Shown here: positions 42,046 through 51,697 of the stretch, in pieces
Position numbering within the stretch: position 1 is the first letter of the stretch
How the letters are laid out: each line of letters opens with the position of its first letter
Assembly: GCF_001672755.1 (NCBI RefSeq)
Contig: NZ_LZKI01000119.1
Coordinates: 33,807 to 97,806 of the forward strand
Length of the DNA stretch: 64,000 nucleotides
DNA from: Mycobacterium colombiense
Lineage (GTDB): Bacteria > Actinomycetota > Actinomycetes > Mycobacteriales > Mycobacteriaceae
Direction of reading: 5' to 3'
The notes under the pieces: model-generated
Databases searched by the model: none
Seen by the model: only the letters and a program-made list of their open reading frames with translations
Told to the model about the DNA's origin: nothing
Translations under genes and position numbers: made by a program

Positions 42046-43407
42046 CTATCCGGCCACCGGCGAACGCGGAAACAGCGACGGGCGCAGACCGATTCGATGT
42101 GCGCCACCGTCGGACTCGCGTCCGACCATCGCGCCTAGCGGCAGCTTGGAGATGCCCGTGCCGGTGGCCGGCGATGACACCGCCCCCACCGTCCCGGGTG
42201 CGGCGGCGTCGAAAGCCGGCAGCGGCGCGACGGACGAAACCGTCTCGGCCCACGTCGGCGGCACCGACAGAGTGCCGAGCGACGACGCTTGCCCCACACT
42301 CGCCGACGTGGTTGCGCCGAGTCCGCCCACCGGCCCAAGGCTTCCCAGCGCGCCCATGTCACCCAGGCTTCCCAAGCCCGGGGCCGCGCCCCCTTCGGCG
42401 CCGATGATCGAACCCGCCCCCTCCATGTCGAGCCCCAAGCCGTACACGTCCATCGCGACTCCGGCGCCGTCGCCGCCCAACCCGGCACCGTCGGCGCCCA
42501 GGCCGGCAAAATCGGAACCCAGCCCGATCGCATCCGACGCCAGGCCGGCCGCCTCCCCGGACCCCGCGGCACCGCCGAGCGCGGAGCTGACGCCCTGCAC
42601 GGCCCCCAGCCCGGTGCTCGCGCCCTTGGTGGCACCTTTACCGGTGCCCGACAAACTCGATAGCGCGCTGACCGGGGCGGAGGCCCCGGACGACCCCAGC
42701 GACGCCCCGGTGCCCATCGCGGCCGGCGACAGCCCCGCGCCCGTCGACGAACCCGGGGTGGACAGGTTCTGCAGCGCCTGGGGCACCGAGGACATCGCGT
42801 GCGCCGAGGCCGTCTGGGCGTGCCCGCCCGCCTGCACCGCGGTCGCGTGGGCGACCGCACCGGCCTGACCGGTCACGCCGCCGGGATTCGTCGTCTGTGG
42901 TGGTGGCGGGAACGCGCTGAAGGTCGAGGCGGTTGCCGAACTGGCCGCGTAGCTGTACATCGCGGCGGCGTCCTGGGCCCACATCTCGCCGTACTGCGCC
43001 TCGGTGGCCATGATGGCGGGGGTGTTCTGCCCGACGAAGTTGGTCGCGATCAAGGCCATCAGCGCAGCGCGGTTGGCCGCGATGAGCGGCGGTGGCACCG
43101 TCATCGCGTACGCGGTTTCGTACGCGGCCGTGGCGGCCGCGGCCTGCATGCCCGACTGCTCGCACTGCTCGGCGGTTGCCCGCAGCCACAACACGTAGGG
43201 CGCGACGGCGGCCGCCATCGACATCGACGTCGGGCCCAGCCAATCGTTGGTCAGGGTGGTGATCACCGATTCGTATCCGCCGGCGGCGGCGCTCAGCTCA
43301 GCGGCCAATGCGTCCCAGGCCGCCGCGGCGGCCAGTAGCGTTGCGGGGCCCGGCCCCAGATACATCCGCCCAGAGTTGACTTCCGGAGGCAACGCGCCGA
43401 AATCCAT
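42046..43407 (-). CDS. PPE family protein, SVP subgroup
   Basis: 453 residues. The PPE domain begins [20 protein letters not shown] and has the [10 protein letters not shown] turn. A Gly/Ala/Ser-rich middle with repeated GLG.D.AGLG units follows, then the SVP signature [11 protein letters not shown] and the tail [17 protein letters not shown]. It is probably an ESX-5 substrate. The frame extends ~240 bp upstream without the PPE signature, so ATG 43407 is the start. There is no adjacent PE gene on this strand; it converges on the esx genes. Confidence 0.9.
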   Translation of the reverse strand: MDFGALPPEVNSGRMYLGPGPATLLAAAAAWDALAAELSAAAGGYESVITTLTNDWLGPTSMSMAAAVAPYVLWLRATAEQCEQSGMQAAAATAAYETAYAMTVPPPLIAANRAALMALIATNFVGQNTPAIMATEAQYGEMWAQDAAAMYSYAASSATASTFSAFPPPPQTTNPGGVTGQAGAVAHATAVQAGGHAQTASAHAMSSVPQALQNLSTPGSSTGAGLSPAAMGTGASLGSSGASAPVSALSSLSGTGKGATKGASTGLGAVQGVSSALGGAAGSGEAAGLASDAIGLGSDFAGLGADGAGLGGDGAGVAMDVYGLGLDMEGAGSIIGAEGGAAPGLGSLGDMGALGSLGPVGGLGATTSASVGQASSLGTLSVPPTWAETVSSVAPLPAFDAAAPGTVGAVSSPATGTGISKLPLGAMVGRESDGGAHRIGLRPSLFPRSPVAG

Positions 43408-44116
43408 TGTCTTCCTTAATCCTAGAAAAGTTTGCTGGGCCGGCCGCATGTGACGAACGACGCAGGCCCACCGCGACGCAGCCGCCTCATGACGCCCGGC
43501 AGCCCGTGCGGTCCCGCGCGGTGCGCCGCCGGTGCGGCGCCGGCGGGTAAGGCCGAACCTTTGGCTGCACGGGTCGTTTGTTGGGCGGCCCGGAGCGCGA
43601 TGCCTTCGGTGAAGCGACGCGCCGTATCCGCGATGGCCACCGTTGGGCACGTCGGGGCATCGCCGCCGACCCGGGACGGCTCCGCGCTCGATGTCTGGGA
43701 ATTCGCGCAGCCGGGCTGCGCCACGAAAAACAGGTCAATGAACCACTATTCGTAACAGGATGTGACTTGAAAGTGATGATGCTCGGGACACCGTCGTCCT
43801 CTGCCGTCGTGCGCATGTTTTAGACAATCGACGACATTCGCTGCTCCGCAGCGCTTGAGATTTAGATGAAATCGATTCTGGCACCGTTGGTTTGGTGACT
43901 GCGACCATGTACCTGATCGCATCCGTCAAACCAACGACTCTGCATTCCAGTATTTTTCGAAGGCCGATTCATCTCAAGGCGACACACGCGGGACATAGAG
44001 AACACATATTTGAGCCGCACCGGATGTGATCCGGCGAACAGGCCTACATTTGAGAATTCTATGAACTCCGTGACAGTCCTGTGTGTGGCTTGCCAGAATG
44101 TAGGAGCATGAGCGCA
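43408..44116. other. Divergent intergenic region between PPE-SVP gene and trcR
   Basis: 709 bp without a convincing gene; several short frames on both strands are Arg-rich noise. The part from about 43730 to 44110 is clearly lower in GC than its surroundings. TrcR in M. tuberculosis binds an AT-rich part of its own promoter, so this half may hold such sites, but I cannot mark exact ones. Confidence 0.55.
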
Positions 44117-44881
44117 ATGTCGGGATACTCAGCCGCGCAGCGCCCACGCCAAGCCATCCTGGGGCAGCTGCCCAGGATCTACCGTGCCGACGGGTCACCC
44201 ATCAGGGTTTTGCTGGTCGACGACGAGCCGGCGCTGACCAATCTGGTGAAGATGGCGCTGCACTACGAAGGCTGGGTTGTCGAGATCGCCCACAACGGGC
44301 GCGAGGCCATGGCCAAATTCGATCGCGTCAGTCCCGACGTGCTCGTCCTCGACATCATGCTTCCCGACGTGGACGGATTGCGGATCCTGGAACGCGTCCG
44401 CCAATCCGACGCCTACACCCCCACGCTCTTCCTCACCGCGCGCGACTCGGTGATGGACCGCGTCACCGGCCTGACCGCGGGCGCCGACGACTACATGACC
44501 AAGCCGTTCAGCCTCGAGGAACTGGTCGCGCGGCTGCGTGGGTTGCTCCGCCGCTCCGGCCAGCAGCCCACGCCGACGGCCGAAACCCTCAAGGTCGGCG
44601 ACCTCAAGGTCGACAGCGCCAGCCGGGAAGTCACCCGCGATGGCGACCCGATATCGCTGTCCTCCACCGAATTCGAATTGCTGCGCTTTCTCATGCGCAA
44701 TCCCCGCCGTGCGCTGAGCCGCACCGAGATCCTGGACCGCGTCTGGAATTACGACTTCGCCGGCCGCACCAGCATCGTGGATCTCTACATCTCCTATCTG
44801 AGAAAGAAGATCGACTCGGGCCGGGAACCGATGATTCATACCGTCCGCGGTGTGGGGTACATGCTGCGGCCTGCGGAATGA
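44117..44881 (+). CDS. trcR: Response regulator TrcR
   Basis: 254-residue OmpR/PhoB-type regulator: receiver domain with DDEP (35-38), phospho-acceptor Asp79 (VLVLDIMLPDVDG) and Lys in YMTKPFSLEEL, then a winged helix (LSSTEFELLRFLMRNPRRALSRTEIL; SIVDLYISYLRKKID). It is nearly identical in recalled sequence to Rv1033c. In M. tuberculosis TrcR activates its own gene and controls Rv1057. I use ATG 44117, which fits the known N terminus MSGYSAAQRP and has AGGAG 10 nt upstream; ATG 44108 is too near that site. Confidence 0.94.
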   Translation: MSGYSAAQRPRQAILGQLPRIYRADGSPIRVLLVDDEPALTNLVKMALHYEGWVVEIAHNGREAMAKFDRVSPDVLVLDIMLPDVDGLRILERVRQSDAYTPTLFLTARDSVMDRVTGLTAGADDYMTKPFSLEELVARLRGLLRRSGQQPTPTAETLKVGDLKVDSASREVTRDGDPISLSSTEFELLRFLMRNPRRALSRTEILDRVWNYDFAGRTSIVDLYISYLRKKIDSGREPMIHTVRGVGYMLRPAE

Positions 44882-46407
44882 CCCGAGACCTGGACACCAC
44901 ATCCGGGGGCTTTCCGCGCTGGTTCCCCCATTCGCTACGCCGCCAACTGCTGTTGGGTGTGCTGGCTGTGGTCAGCGTTGTGCTGGTGACGGTGGGGATC
45001 GTCTCGGTGCTGAGCCTGCGCGGCTATGTCAACGCCATGAGCGATGCCGATGTCGCCGAGTCCCTGGACGCGTTGAGCCACCAGTACACCAAATATCGCA
45101 ATGGCGAACATGTTTCGCCACGCCCCGGCACCCCGCCGATCGCACAGGCGATGCTCGAGTTCACCGGGCAGACGCCGGGAAACCTGATCGCCGTGCTGCA
45201 CAACGGCACCGTGATCGGGTCGGCGGTTTTCTCCGAAGACGAACCCAAGCCCGCGCCGGCCGACGTCGTCCGCGACCTGCAAGCGCAGACGTGGAGTGAC
45301 GGGCCGCCACGCACCGAAATCCTCGGCAGGCTGGGGCCTCACCGCGTCGAGAGCACCGTCGCCGGGTCCGACGTCCTGGTGGTCGGGGTGTCGCAGAACC
45401 TCGCCGACCGGATCATCGCCCGCAAGCAGCTCACCACCATAGTGCTCACCGGGGCGGCGTTGGTGATCACCGCCGGACTCACCGTGTGGGTGGTCGGTTA
45501 CACACTTCGTCCGCTGCGCCGGCTGGCGTCGATCGCGGCCGGTGTCGCCGCTCTGCCGCTCACCGACGACGACCACCGGATCAGCGTCCGGGTGCCACCG
45601 CAAGACACCAATCCGCAAAACGAGGTCGGGATCGTCGGGCATACGCTGAACCGCTTGCTGGACAACGTCGACAGCGCGCTGGCGCATCGGGTCGACTCGG
45701 ATCTACGGCAGCGCCAGTTCATCACCGACGCCAGCCACGAATTGCGCACACCGCTCGCGGCCATTCAGGGCTACGCGGAACTCACCCGTCAGGACAGTTC
45801 GGCGCTCCCGCCGACCACCGAATACGCGTTGGCCCGAATCGAGTCCGAGGCCCGACGGATGGCTTCGCTCGTCGACGAGCTGCTGCTGCTCTCCCGCCTG
45901 GGCGAAGGGCAAGACCTGCAGTCCGAGGACGTCGACCTGGCCGAGGTGGTCAGCAATGCGGTGAATGACGCGACCGTGGGAGCGTCGACGCATCACTGGG
46001 TCAAAGATCTGCCCGACGAGCCGGTATGGGTGCGCGGCGACAACGCCCGGCTACATCAACTGGTCAGCAATCTGCTCAGCAACGCCCGCGTGCACACCCC
46101 GCCGGGGGTCACGGTGACGACCGGAATCACCTGCCGCCGTGACGGTCCCGACGCGCCCTACGCGGAACTGACCGTCACCGACGACGGTCCGGGAATCGAC
46201 GCGGAACTGTTGCCCAAGTTGTTCGAACGGTTCGTTCGGGCCGACAAGTCGAGATCCAACGGCACGGGCAATGGGCTGGGTCTGGCCATCGTCAGCTCGA
46301 TCGTCAAGGCCCATCATGGTTCGGTCACCGCCGAATCCAACGAGAGCAGCACGGTGTTCCGGGTGCGGCTGCCGTTGATCTCGAGCGCCGACGAACCACC
46401 ACGTTGA
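44878..46407 (+). CDS. trcS: Sensor histidine kinase TrcS
   Basis: 509 residues. A first transmembrane helix (about 23-48) and a second (about 182-205) flank an extracytoplasmic sensor region of ~130 residues. HAMP follows, then the dimerisation and phospho-acceptor box ITDASHELRTPLAAIQGYAE with H287, and the ATPase domain with N box (NLLSNARVH), TDDGPGID and GLGLAIV. ATG overlaps the trcR TGA (ATGA), typical of coupled two-component genes. It corresponds to Rv1032c. The signal sensed is not known. Confidence 0.94.
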   Translation: MTRDLDTTSGGFPRWFPHSLRRQLLLGVLAVVSVVLVTVGIVSVLSLRGYVNAMSDADVAESLDALSHQYTKYRNGEHVSPRPGTPPIAQAMLEFTGQTPGNLIAVLHNGTVIGSAVFSEDEPKPAPADVVRDLQAQTWSDGPPRTEILGRLGPHRVESTVAGSDVLVVGVSQNLADRIIARKQLTTIVLTGAALVITAGLTVWVVGYTLRPLRRLASIAAGVAALPLTDDDHRISVRVPPQDTNPQNEVGIVGHTLNRLLDNVDSALAHRVDSDLRQRQFITDASHELRTPLAAIQGYAELTRQDSSALPPTTEYALARIESEARRMASLVDELLLLSRLGEGQDLQSEDVDLAEVVSNAVNDATVGASTHHWVKDLPDEPVWVRGDNARLHQLVSNLLSNARVHTPPGVTVTTGITCRRDGPDAPYAELTVTDDGPGIDAELLPKLFERFVRADKSRSNGTGNGLGLAIVSSIVKAHHGSVTAESNESSTVFRVRLPLISSADEPPR

Positions 46408-46767
46408 CTCACCGGCGGTGTCACCACGCTGGTCACGAATAACATTGCTGCAGAAGGTAATTAACGGTTGTACCGTCTCTTCCGCCTGGTCGCCGGAGGC
46501 GACGGTAAGGCGACGCGCGATGCGGCCCGCCCGGGGGCGTTAAGAAACCGTAAATGTGCAGTGTGCGCCCGTTAGGAAACCGTCAATCGAACGTTCCGGC
46601 GGATGAGGTCCCGATAATTTCGAGCTGATCTTGGCTGGCGAGACCGTCGTTTGATGGTGGTGACCCGCGGCGCCCGGCTCCGGCCGCGCTTGCGATCACC
46701 CCGTCCTGTGGCTGGCTCACCGAGGTCGCTTTCGTATGCACTGTGATTGGCGCGGAACGGAGACAAG
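46408..46767. other. kdp promoter region, no gene seen
   Basis: 360 bp between trcS and the kdp run. It has an A/T-rich patch around 46436-46475 and a tandem 17-bp repeat at 46538-46586, marked separately. No reading frame with coding character was found. The kdp promoter and KdpE site are expected here. Confidence 0.6.
46538..46586 (+). promoter_or_regulatory. Tandem 17-bp direct repeat upstream of kdp
   Basis: CGTTAAGAAACCGTAAA (46538-46554) and CGTTAGGAAACCGTCAA (46570-46586) differ at two positions. They are 32 bp apart, three helical turns, so they face the same side of DNA. This is the arrangement expected for an OmpR-family dimer pair such as KdpE. The first base of the nearest downstream gene is 182 bp away. 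Confidence 0.55.
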
Positions 46768-46851
46768 ATGGGCGTGTTGGTGTACGTCGTGGCTACGGTG
46801 GCGATCTTCGCCGTGCTCGGCCTCGCGCAGAAGCTGGTCGAGCGGCTGTGA
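46768..46851 (+). CDS. 27-residue hydrophobic peptide upstream of kdpF
   Basis: ATG 46768 follows GGAG with 5-nt spacing. The 27 residues are one hydrophobic helix ([19 protein letters not shown]) capped by a basic/acidic end KLVERL. The TGA overlaps the kdpF GTG as GTGA, so translation is coupled to the kdp operon. It is too short to be caught by usual gene calls. It resembles KdpF in size and topology but not in sequence. A role in assembling or stabilising KdpFABC is inference from position. Confidence 0.7.
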   Translation: MGVLVYVVATVAIFAVLGLAQKLVERL

Positions 46852-46937
46852 ACTACGAAAACATCGTCGGTCTGGTGCTTTCCATCGTCATCGCCCTGTA
46901 TCTCGGGGGTGCCCTGCTGTTCCCGGAGAGGTTCTAG
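46848..46937 (+). CDS. kdpF: Potassium-transporting ATPase KdpF subunit
   Basis: 29-residue single-helix membrane peptide ([20 protein letters not shown]) ending FPERF, the conserved KdpF C terminus. It stabilises the KdpABC complex. It starts with GTG 46848 inside the stop of the preceding mini-gene and its TAG shares one base with the kdpA GTG. It equals M. tuberculosis Rv1028A (kdpF). Confidence 0.9.
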   Translation: MNYENIVGLVLSIVIALYLGGALLFPERF

Positions 46938-48607
46938 TGAGCACAACAACAGCGGGGATCGTTTTCCTCGCCGTCCTCGTCGCGGCGTTGGCGGTGGTCC
47001 ATGTCCCCTTGGGCGACTACATGTTTCGCGTGTACACGTCGCAGAAAGACTCCTTCGTGGAACGGGCGATCTATCGGTTGATCGGCGTCGATGCCCGCTC
47101 GGAGCAGACGTGGGGCGCCTACGCGCGCAGCGTGTTGGCGTTCTCGTCGATCAGCATCCTGTTCCTGTTCGTGTTCCAGCTCGTGCAGGACAAGCTGCCA
47201 TTGCACCTGCACGACCCCGCCACCAAGATGACACCCTCGCTGGCCTGGAACACCGCGGTCAGCTTCGTCACCAACACCAACTGGCAGGCCTATTCGGGTG
47301 AGACAACCCAGGGCCATCTGGTCCAGATGGCCGGGCTGGCGGTACAGAATTTCGTTTCGGCCGCCGTCGGCATGGCGGTGGCGGTGGCGCTGGTGCGCGG
47401 GTTCGCCCGCAGGCGTACCGGGGAGCTGGGCAACTTCTGGGTGGACCTGGTGCGCGGGACGTTGCGCATCCTGCTGCCCATCGCGATCATCGGCGCGATC
47501 CTGCTGGTGGCCGGCGGAGCGATCCAGAACTTCCACCTGCACGACCAGATCGCGACCACCCTCAACGGCACCCAGCAGACCATCACCGGCGGCCCAGTGG
47601 CCAGCCAGGAGGTCATCAAGGAGCTCGGCACCAACGGCGGTGGCTTCTACAACGCGAACTCCGCACACTCCTTCGAGAACCCGACCGCGTGGACGAACTG
47701 GCTGGAAATCTTCCTGTTGCTGGTGATCAGCTTCTCGCTGCCGCGCACCTTCGGGCGCATGGTGGGAAGTACCAAGCAGGGCTTCGCGATCGCCGGGGTC
47801 ATGGCGACGCTGTATGCCACCAGCGTGACATTCATGCTGTGGTTCCAGTTGCAGCATCACGGCACGGTTCCGACCTCGGTCGGTTCGGCGATGGAAGGCG
47901 TCGAGCAGCGATTCGGCATCGCGAACTCAGCTGTGTTCGCCGACTCGACGACGCTCACCTCGACCGGCGCCGTCGACTCGGCCCACGACTCTCTAACCAG
48001 CCTGGGCGGCATGGTCGCAATGTTCAACATGCAGCTCGGCGAGGTCGCACCGGGCGGCACCGGCTCCGGCCTGTACGGCATGCTCGTGCTTGCCGTGATC
48101 ACCGTCTTCGTCGCGGGTTTGATGGTCGGGCGTACCCCGGAATACCTCGGCAAGAAGATCAATCCGCGCGAGATCAAGCTTGCCGCAAGCTATTTCCTGG
48201 TCACACCGTTGATCGTGCTGACCGGTACCGCCGTCGCGATGGCGCTGCCGGGCGAACGCGCCGGCATGGCCAACAGCGGCCCGCACGGTCTGTCGGAGAT
48301 CCTCTACGCGTTCACCTCGGCGGCCAACAACAACGGGTCGGCGTTCGCCGGGCTGAGCGCGAACACCAACTGGTACAACACCGCTCTCGGCCTGGCCATG
48401 GCATTCGGCAGATTCCTGCCCATCGTGCTCGTGCTCGCCCTGGCCGGCTCATTGGCCAGGCAAGGCCACACGCCGGAATCGGCGGGCACCCTGCCGACCC
48501 ATCGGCCACAGTTCGTCGGCATGGTCGCCGGCGTCACGTTGATTGTCGTCGCCCTCACGTTCTTGCCCATGCTCGCGCTCGGGCCTCTCGCCGAAGGAAT
48601 CCACTGA
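46937..48607 (+). CDS. kdpA: Potassium-transporting ATPase KdpA subunit
   Basis: 556-residue K+ channel-like subunit that binds and conducts K+. The four selectivity-loop regions are recognisable: [58 protein letters not shown] and [20 protein letters not shown]. Length matches KdpA (~557). The frame is open ~200 bp further upstream but the GTG at 46937 touches the kdpF stop, and homology starts there. It corresponds to Rv1029. Confidence 0.95.
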   Translation: MSTTTAGIVFLAVLVAALAVVHVPLGDYMFRVYTSQKDSFVERAIYRLIGVDARSEQTWGAYARSVLAFSSISILFLFVFQLVQDKLPLHLHDPATKMTPSLAWNTAVSFVTNTNWQAYSGETTQGHLVQMAGLAVQNFVSAAVGMAVAVALVRGFARRRTGELGNFWVDLVRGTLRILLPIAIIGAILLVAGGAIQNFHLHDQIATTLNGTQQTITGGPVASQEVIKELGTNGGGFYNANSAHSFENPTAWTNWLEIFLLLVISFSLPRTFGRMVGSTKQGFAIAGVMATLYATSVTFMLWFQLQHHGTVPTSVGSAMEGVEQRFGIANSAVFADSTTLTSTGAVDSAHDSLTSLGGMVAMFNMQLGEVAPGGTGSGLYGMLVLAVITVFVAGLMVGRTPEYLGKKINPREIKLAASYFLVTPLIVLTGTAVAMALPGERAGMANSGPHGLSEILYAFTSAANNNGSAFAGLSANTNWYNTALGLAMAFGRFLPIVLVLALAGSLARQGHTPESAGTLPTHRPQFVGMVAGVTLIVVALTFLPMLALGPLAEGIH

Positions 48608-50760
48608 TGACCGCGACCGCGATCCAACCGGCCGAGCAGACGCAACCGCCAACAACGCCAACAGGCAAAAAGCGTGTGCAGGGCGGCCTGCTCGATCCGA
48701 AGATGCTGTGGAAGTCGACACCGGATGCGCTACGCAAACTCGACCCACGCACCCTGTGGCGCAACCCGGTGATGTTCATCGTCGAAATCGGTGCCGCCTG
48801 GAGCACCGTGTTGGCGATCATCAACCCGACGTGGTTCGCCTGGCTGACGGTGGTCTGGCTCTGGCTGACCGTGCTGTTCGCCAACCTCGCCGAGGCGGTG
48901 GCCGAAGGCCGGGGCAAGGCCCAGGCCGAAACGCTGCGCCGGGCCAAGACCCAGACCATGGCCCGGCGACTCAAAGACTGGGCACCCGGCACCCCCGGGG
49001 TCGAGGAAGCGGTCGCGGCGCCACAGCTGCTGCAGGGCGACATCGTCGTGGTCGAGGCGGGGCAGGTGATCCCGGGTGACGGTGACGTCGTGGAAGGCAT
49101 TGCCTCCGTGGACGAATCGGCCATCACCGGCGAGTCGGCGCCGGTGATTCGCGAGTCCGGCGGCGACCGTTCGGCGGTCACCGGCGGGACCACCGTGCTC
49201 AGCGACCGCATCGTCGTGAAGGTCACCCAGAAGCCCGGCGAAAGTTTCATCGACCGGATGATCGCGCTCGTCGAGGGCGCCAACCGGCAGAAAACCCCCA
49301 ACGAGATCGCGCTGAACATCCTGTTGGCCGCGTTGACGATCATTTTCGTGTTCGCCGTCGCGACGCTGCAGCCGCTGGCGATCTACTCCAAGGTCAACAA
49401 TCCGGGTGTCCCGGATAGCCAGGCGCTGGGCGCAAGCGGTGTCACCGGAATCGTGATGGTGTCACTGCTGGTCTGCCTGATTCCGACGACGATCGGCGCG
49501 CTGCTGTCGGCAATCGGCATCGCGGGCATGGACCGCTTGGTGCAACGCAATGTGCTGGCGATGTCGGGCCGGGCGGTGGAAGCCGCCGGCGACGTGAACA
49601 CCCTACTGCTGGACAAGACCGGCACCATCACGCTGGGCAACCGTCAGGCCGCCGCGTTCATCCCGCTCACCGGGATAACGAATGAACAGCTGGCCGATGC
49701 CGCGCAGTTGTCCAGCCTCGCCGACGAAACACCCGAGGGCCGTTCGGTTGTCGTGTTCGCAAAGCGGCACTTCGGGCTGCGCGCACGCACGCCCGGCGAG
49801 CTCGCTCAGGCGCACTGGGTGGAGTTCTCGGCCGCAACGCGCATGTCCGGTGTCGACCTCGACGGGCACCGACTGCGCAAGGGTGCGGCGAGTTCGGTCG
49901 CGGAATGGGTACGCGCCCACGGCGGCACGGTGCCGCATCAGCTCGGCGAGATCGTCGACGGCGTCTCCGCCGGAGGCGGGACCCCCTTGGTCGTCGGGGA
50001 GAGTGTCGATGGCAAGGCGACGGTGCTCGGTGTCATCCACCTCAAGGACGTCGTCAAGCAGGGCATGCGCGAGCGCTTCGACGAGATGCGCCGGATGGGC
50101 ATCAGAACGGTGATGATCACCGGCGATAACCCGTTGACCGCCAAGGCGATTGCCGACGAGGCAGGTGTCGACGATTTCTTGGCCGAGGCCACGCCCGAGG
50201 ACAAGCTCACGCTGATCAAGCGCGAACAAGAAGGCGGCAAGCTGGTCGCGATGACCGGCGACGGCACCAATGACGCACCGGCCCTGGCCCAAGCCGATGT
50301 GGGCGTGGCGATGAACACCGGCACGTCGGCCGCCAAAGAGGCGGGCAACATGGTCGACCTCGACTCCGATCCCACCAAGCTCATCGAGATCGTCGAGATC
50401 GGCAAGCAGTTGCTGATCACCCGCGGCGCGCTGACCACCTTTTCGATCGCCAATGACATCGCCAAGTACTTCGCGATCATCCCGGCGATGTTCGTCGCAC
50501 TGTTCCCCGGCCTGGACCTGATCAACGTGATGCGGCTGCACAGCCCGCAGTCGGCGATCCTGTCGGCGGTCATCTTCAACGCGATCGTCATCGTCATGCT
50601 GATCCCACTGTCGCTGCGTGGCGTGCGCTACACACCGAGCAGCGCGTCAAAGTTGTTGAGCCGCAACCTCTATGTCTATGGCCTCGGCGGCATCGTCGCC
50701 CCGTTCATCGGAATCAAGTTGATCGATCTCGTCGTCCAATTCATTCCAGGGATGTCCTGA
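48607..50760 (+). CDS. kdpB: Potassium-transporting ATPase KdpB subunit
   Basis: 717-residue P-type ATPase that powers K+ uptake through KdpA. Motifs: TGES actuator loop ([12 protein letters not shown]), phosphorylation Asp336 in [23 protein letters not shown] nucleotide-binding segment, and the hinge [24 protein letters not shown] 48607 overlaps the kdpA TGA by one base (TGATG). An upstream open frame that crosses kdpA is a shadow. It corresponds to Rv1030. Confidence 0.96.
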   Translation: MTATAIQPAEQTQPPTTPTGKKRVQGGLLDPKMLWKSTPDALRKLDPRTLWRNPVMFIVEIGAAWSTVLAIINPTWFAWLTVVWLWLTVLFANLAEAVAEGRGKAQAETLRRAKTQTMARRLKDWAPGTPGVEEAVAAPQLLQGDIVVVEAGQVIPGDGDVVEGIASVDESAITGESAPVIRESGGDRSAVTGGTTVLSDRIVVKVTQKPGESFIDRMIALVEGANRQKTPNEIALNILLAALTIIFVFAVATLQPLAIYSKVNNPGVPDSQALGASGVTGIVMVSLLVCLIPTTIGALLSAIGIAGMDRLVQRNVLAMSGRAVEAAGDVNTLLLDKTGTITLGNRQAAAFIPLTGITNEQLADAAQLSSLADETPEGRSVVVFAKRHFGLRARTPGELAQAHWVEFSAATRMSGVDLDGHRLRKGAASSVAEWVRAHGGTVPHQLGEIVDGVSAGGGTPLVVGESVDGKATVLGVIHLKDVVKQGMRERFDEMRRMGIRTVMITGDNPLTAKAIADEAGVDDFLAEATPEDKLTLIKREQEGGKLVAMTGDGTNDAPALAQADVGVAMNTGTSAAKEAGNMVDLDSDPTKLIEIVEIGKQLLITRGALTTFSIANDIAKYFAIIPAMFVALFPGLDLINVMRLHSPQSAILSAVIFNAIVIVMLIPLSLRGVRYTPSSASKLLSRNLYVYGLGGIVAPFIGIKLIDLVVQFIPGMS

Positions 50761-50761
50761 C

Positions 50762-51685
50762 ATGTCGTTTTCGAACTTCGCTCGCCTGCATTGGGCGGCA
50801 CTGCGCACCCTGCTGGTGCTGACCGTCATCACCGGTCTTGCCTATCCCCTGTTCATCTGGCTGGTCGCGCAGTTTCCCGGGTTGCGCGACCAGGCCGAAG
50901 GGTCGATCCTGACCGCGCACGGCAAGCCGGTGGGCAGCAGGCTGATCGGCCAGGCATTCACCGACAAGGACGGCAACGCGCTGCCGCAGTACTTCCAGAG
51001 CCGCCCGTCGGCGGCCGGTGACGGGTACGACCCGACCTCGACGGGCGGCAGCAACCTGGGTCCGGAGAGCATCGTCGACACGCTCGCCGATCCGTCGCAG
51101 CTGGCGGCCGGCAAGTCCGCGGCGGACGCCGGCTTCAAGCCGAGCCTGTTGACGACCGTGTGCTCACGCAGCGTCACGGTCGGCAAGCTGGAGGGAGTCG
51201 ACGGGTCGCGGCCATTCTGCACCGGCGGCGGTGTCGGCGCGGTGCTGTCGGTGATCGGCGCTCGCGACGCACGGGGCAACGTCGTCCACCCCACCCGGGT
51301 GGTCAGCGTCAACGAGCCGTGCGGCTCGACCACAATGCCGTTCCTCAGCCTCTACGAAGGTGTGCGCGTCGAATGCGCCAAGTACGGCGAGGACTACTCG
51401 ATCGGACAGACCGTCCCCATCCGCGGTGCCGCACCGGCCGACCCGGCCGTACCCGCCGACGCGGTGACCGCCAGCGGCAGCGGCCTGGACCCGAACATCT
51501 CCCCCGCCTACGCCGACATTCAGGTGGCACGAGTGGCCAAAGTGCGCCACGTCAGCCCAGATCAGATACGTGAAGTGGTCGCGCAGAACAGCAGCGGCCG
51601 CGGTCTCGGCTTTTTCGGTGAACCGTGCGTCAATGTGCTGCAACTAAATCTGCAACTCGACCGCCGGTATCCGGTCACCAGCTAG
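50762..51685 (+). CDS. kdpC: Potassium-transporting ATPase KdpC subunit with large extracytoplasmic insertion
   Basis: One helix near the N terminus (LRTLLVLTVITGLAYPLFIW) anchors a periplasm-facing domain. The KdpC motifs GSRLIGQAF (58-66), FQSRPSAAGDGYDPTSTGGSNLGP (78-101), TASGSGLDPNISPAYA (236-251) and VNVLQLNLQLD are intact. Unlike the usual ~190 residues, it has 307 because of an insertion between about 110 and 232 that holds four cysteines (134, 153, 187, 205); a fifth, C289, replaces a usual Arg-type position. It lies 1 bp after kdpB. No frameshift is needed. Confidence 0.93.
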   Translation: MSFSNFARLHWAALRTLLVLTVITGLAYPLFIWLVAQFPGLRDQAEGSILTAHGKPVGSRLIGQAFTDKDGNALPQYFQSRPSAAGDGYDPTSTGGSNLGPESIVDTLADPSQLAAGKSAADAGFKPSLLTTVCSRSVTVGKLEGVDGSRPFCTGGGVGAVLSVIGARDARGNVVHPTRVVSVNEPCGSTTMPFLSLYEGVRVECAKYGEDYSIGQTVPIRGAAPADPAVPADAVTASGSGLDPNISPAYADIQVARVAKVRHVSPDQIREVVAQNSSGRGLGFFGEPCVNVLQLNLQLDRRYPVTS

Positions 51686-51697
51686 CGCCGAGGGGGG

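Noticed and set aside
43408..43830. Short frames on both strands upstream of the PPE-SVP gene
   Set aside because: No ribosome sites, no recognisable domain, and skewed Arg/Pro composition.
49603..50541. 312-residue minus-strand frame within kdpB
   Set aside because: Shadow of kdpB, which has all P-type ATPase motifs.
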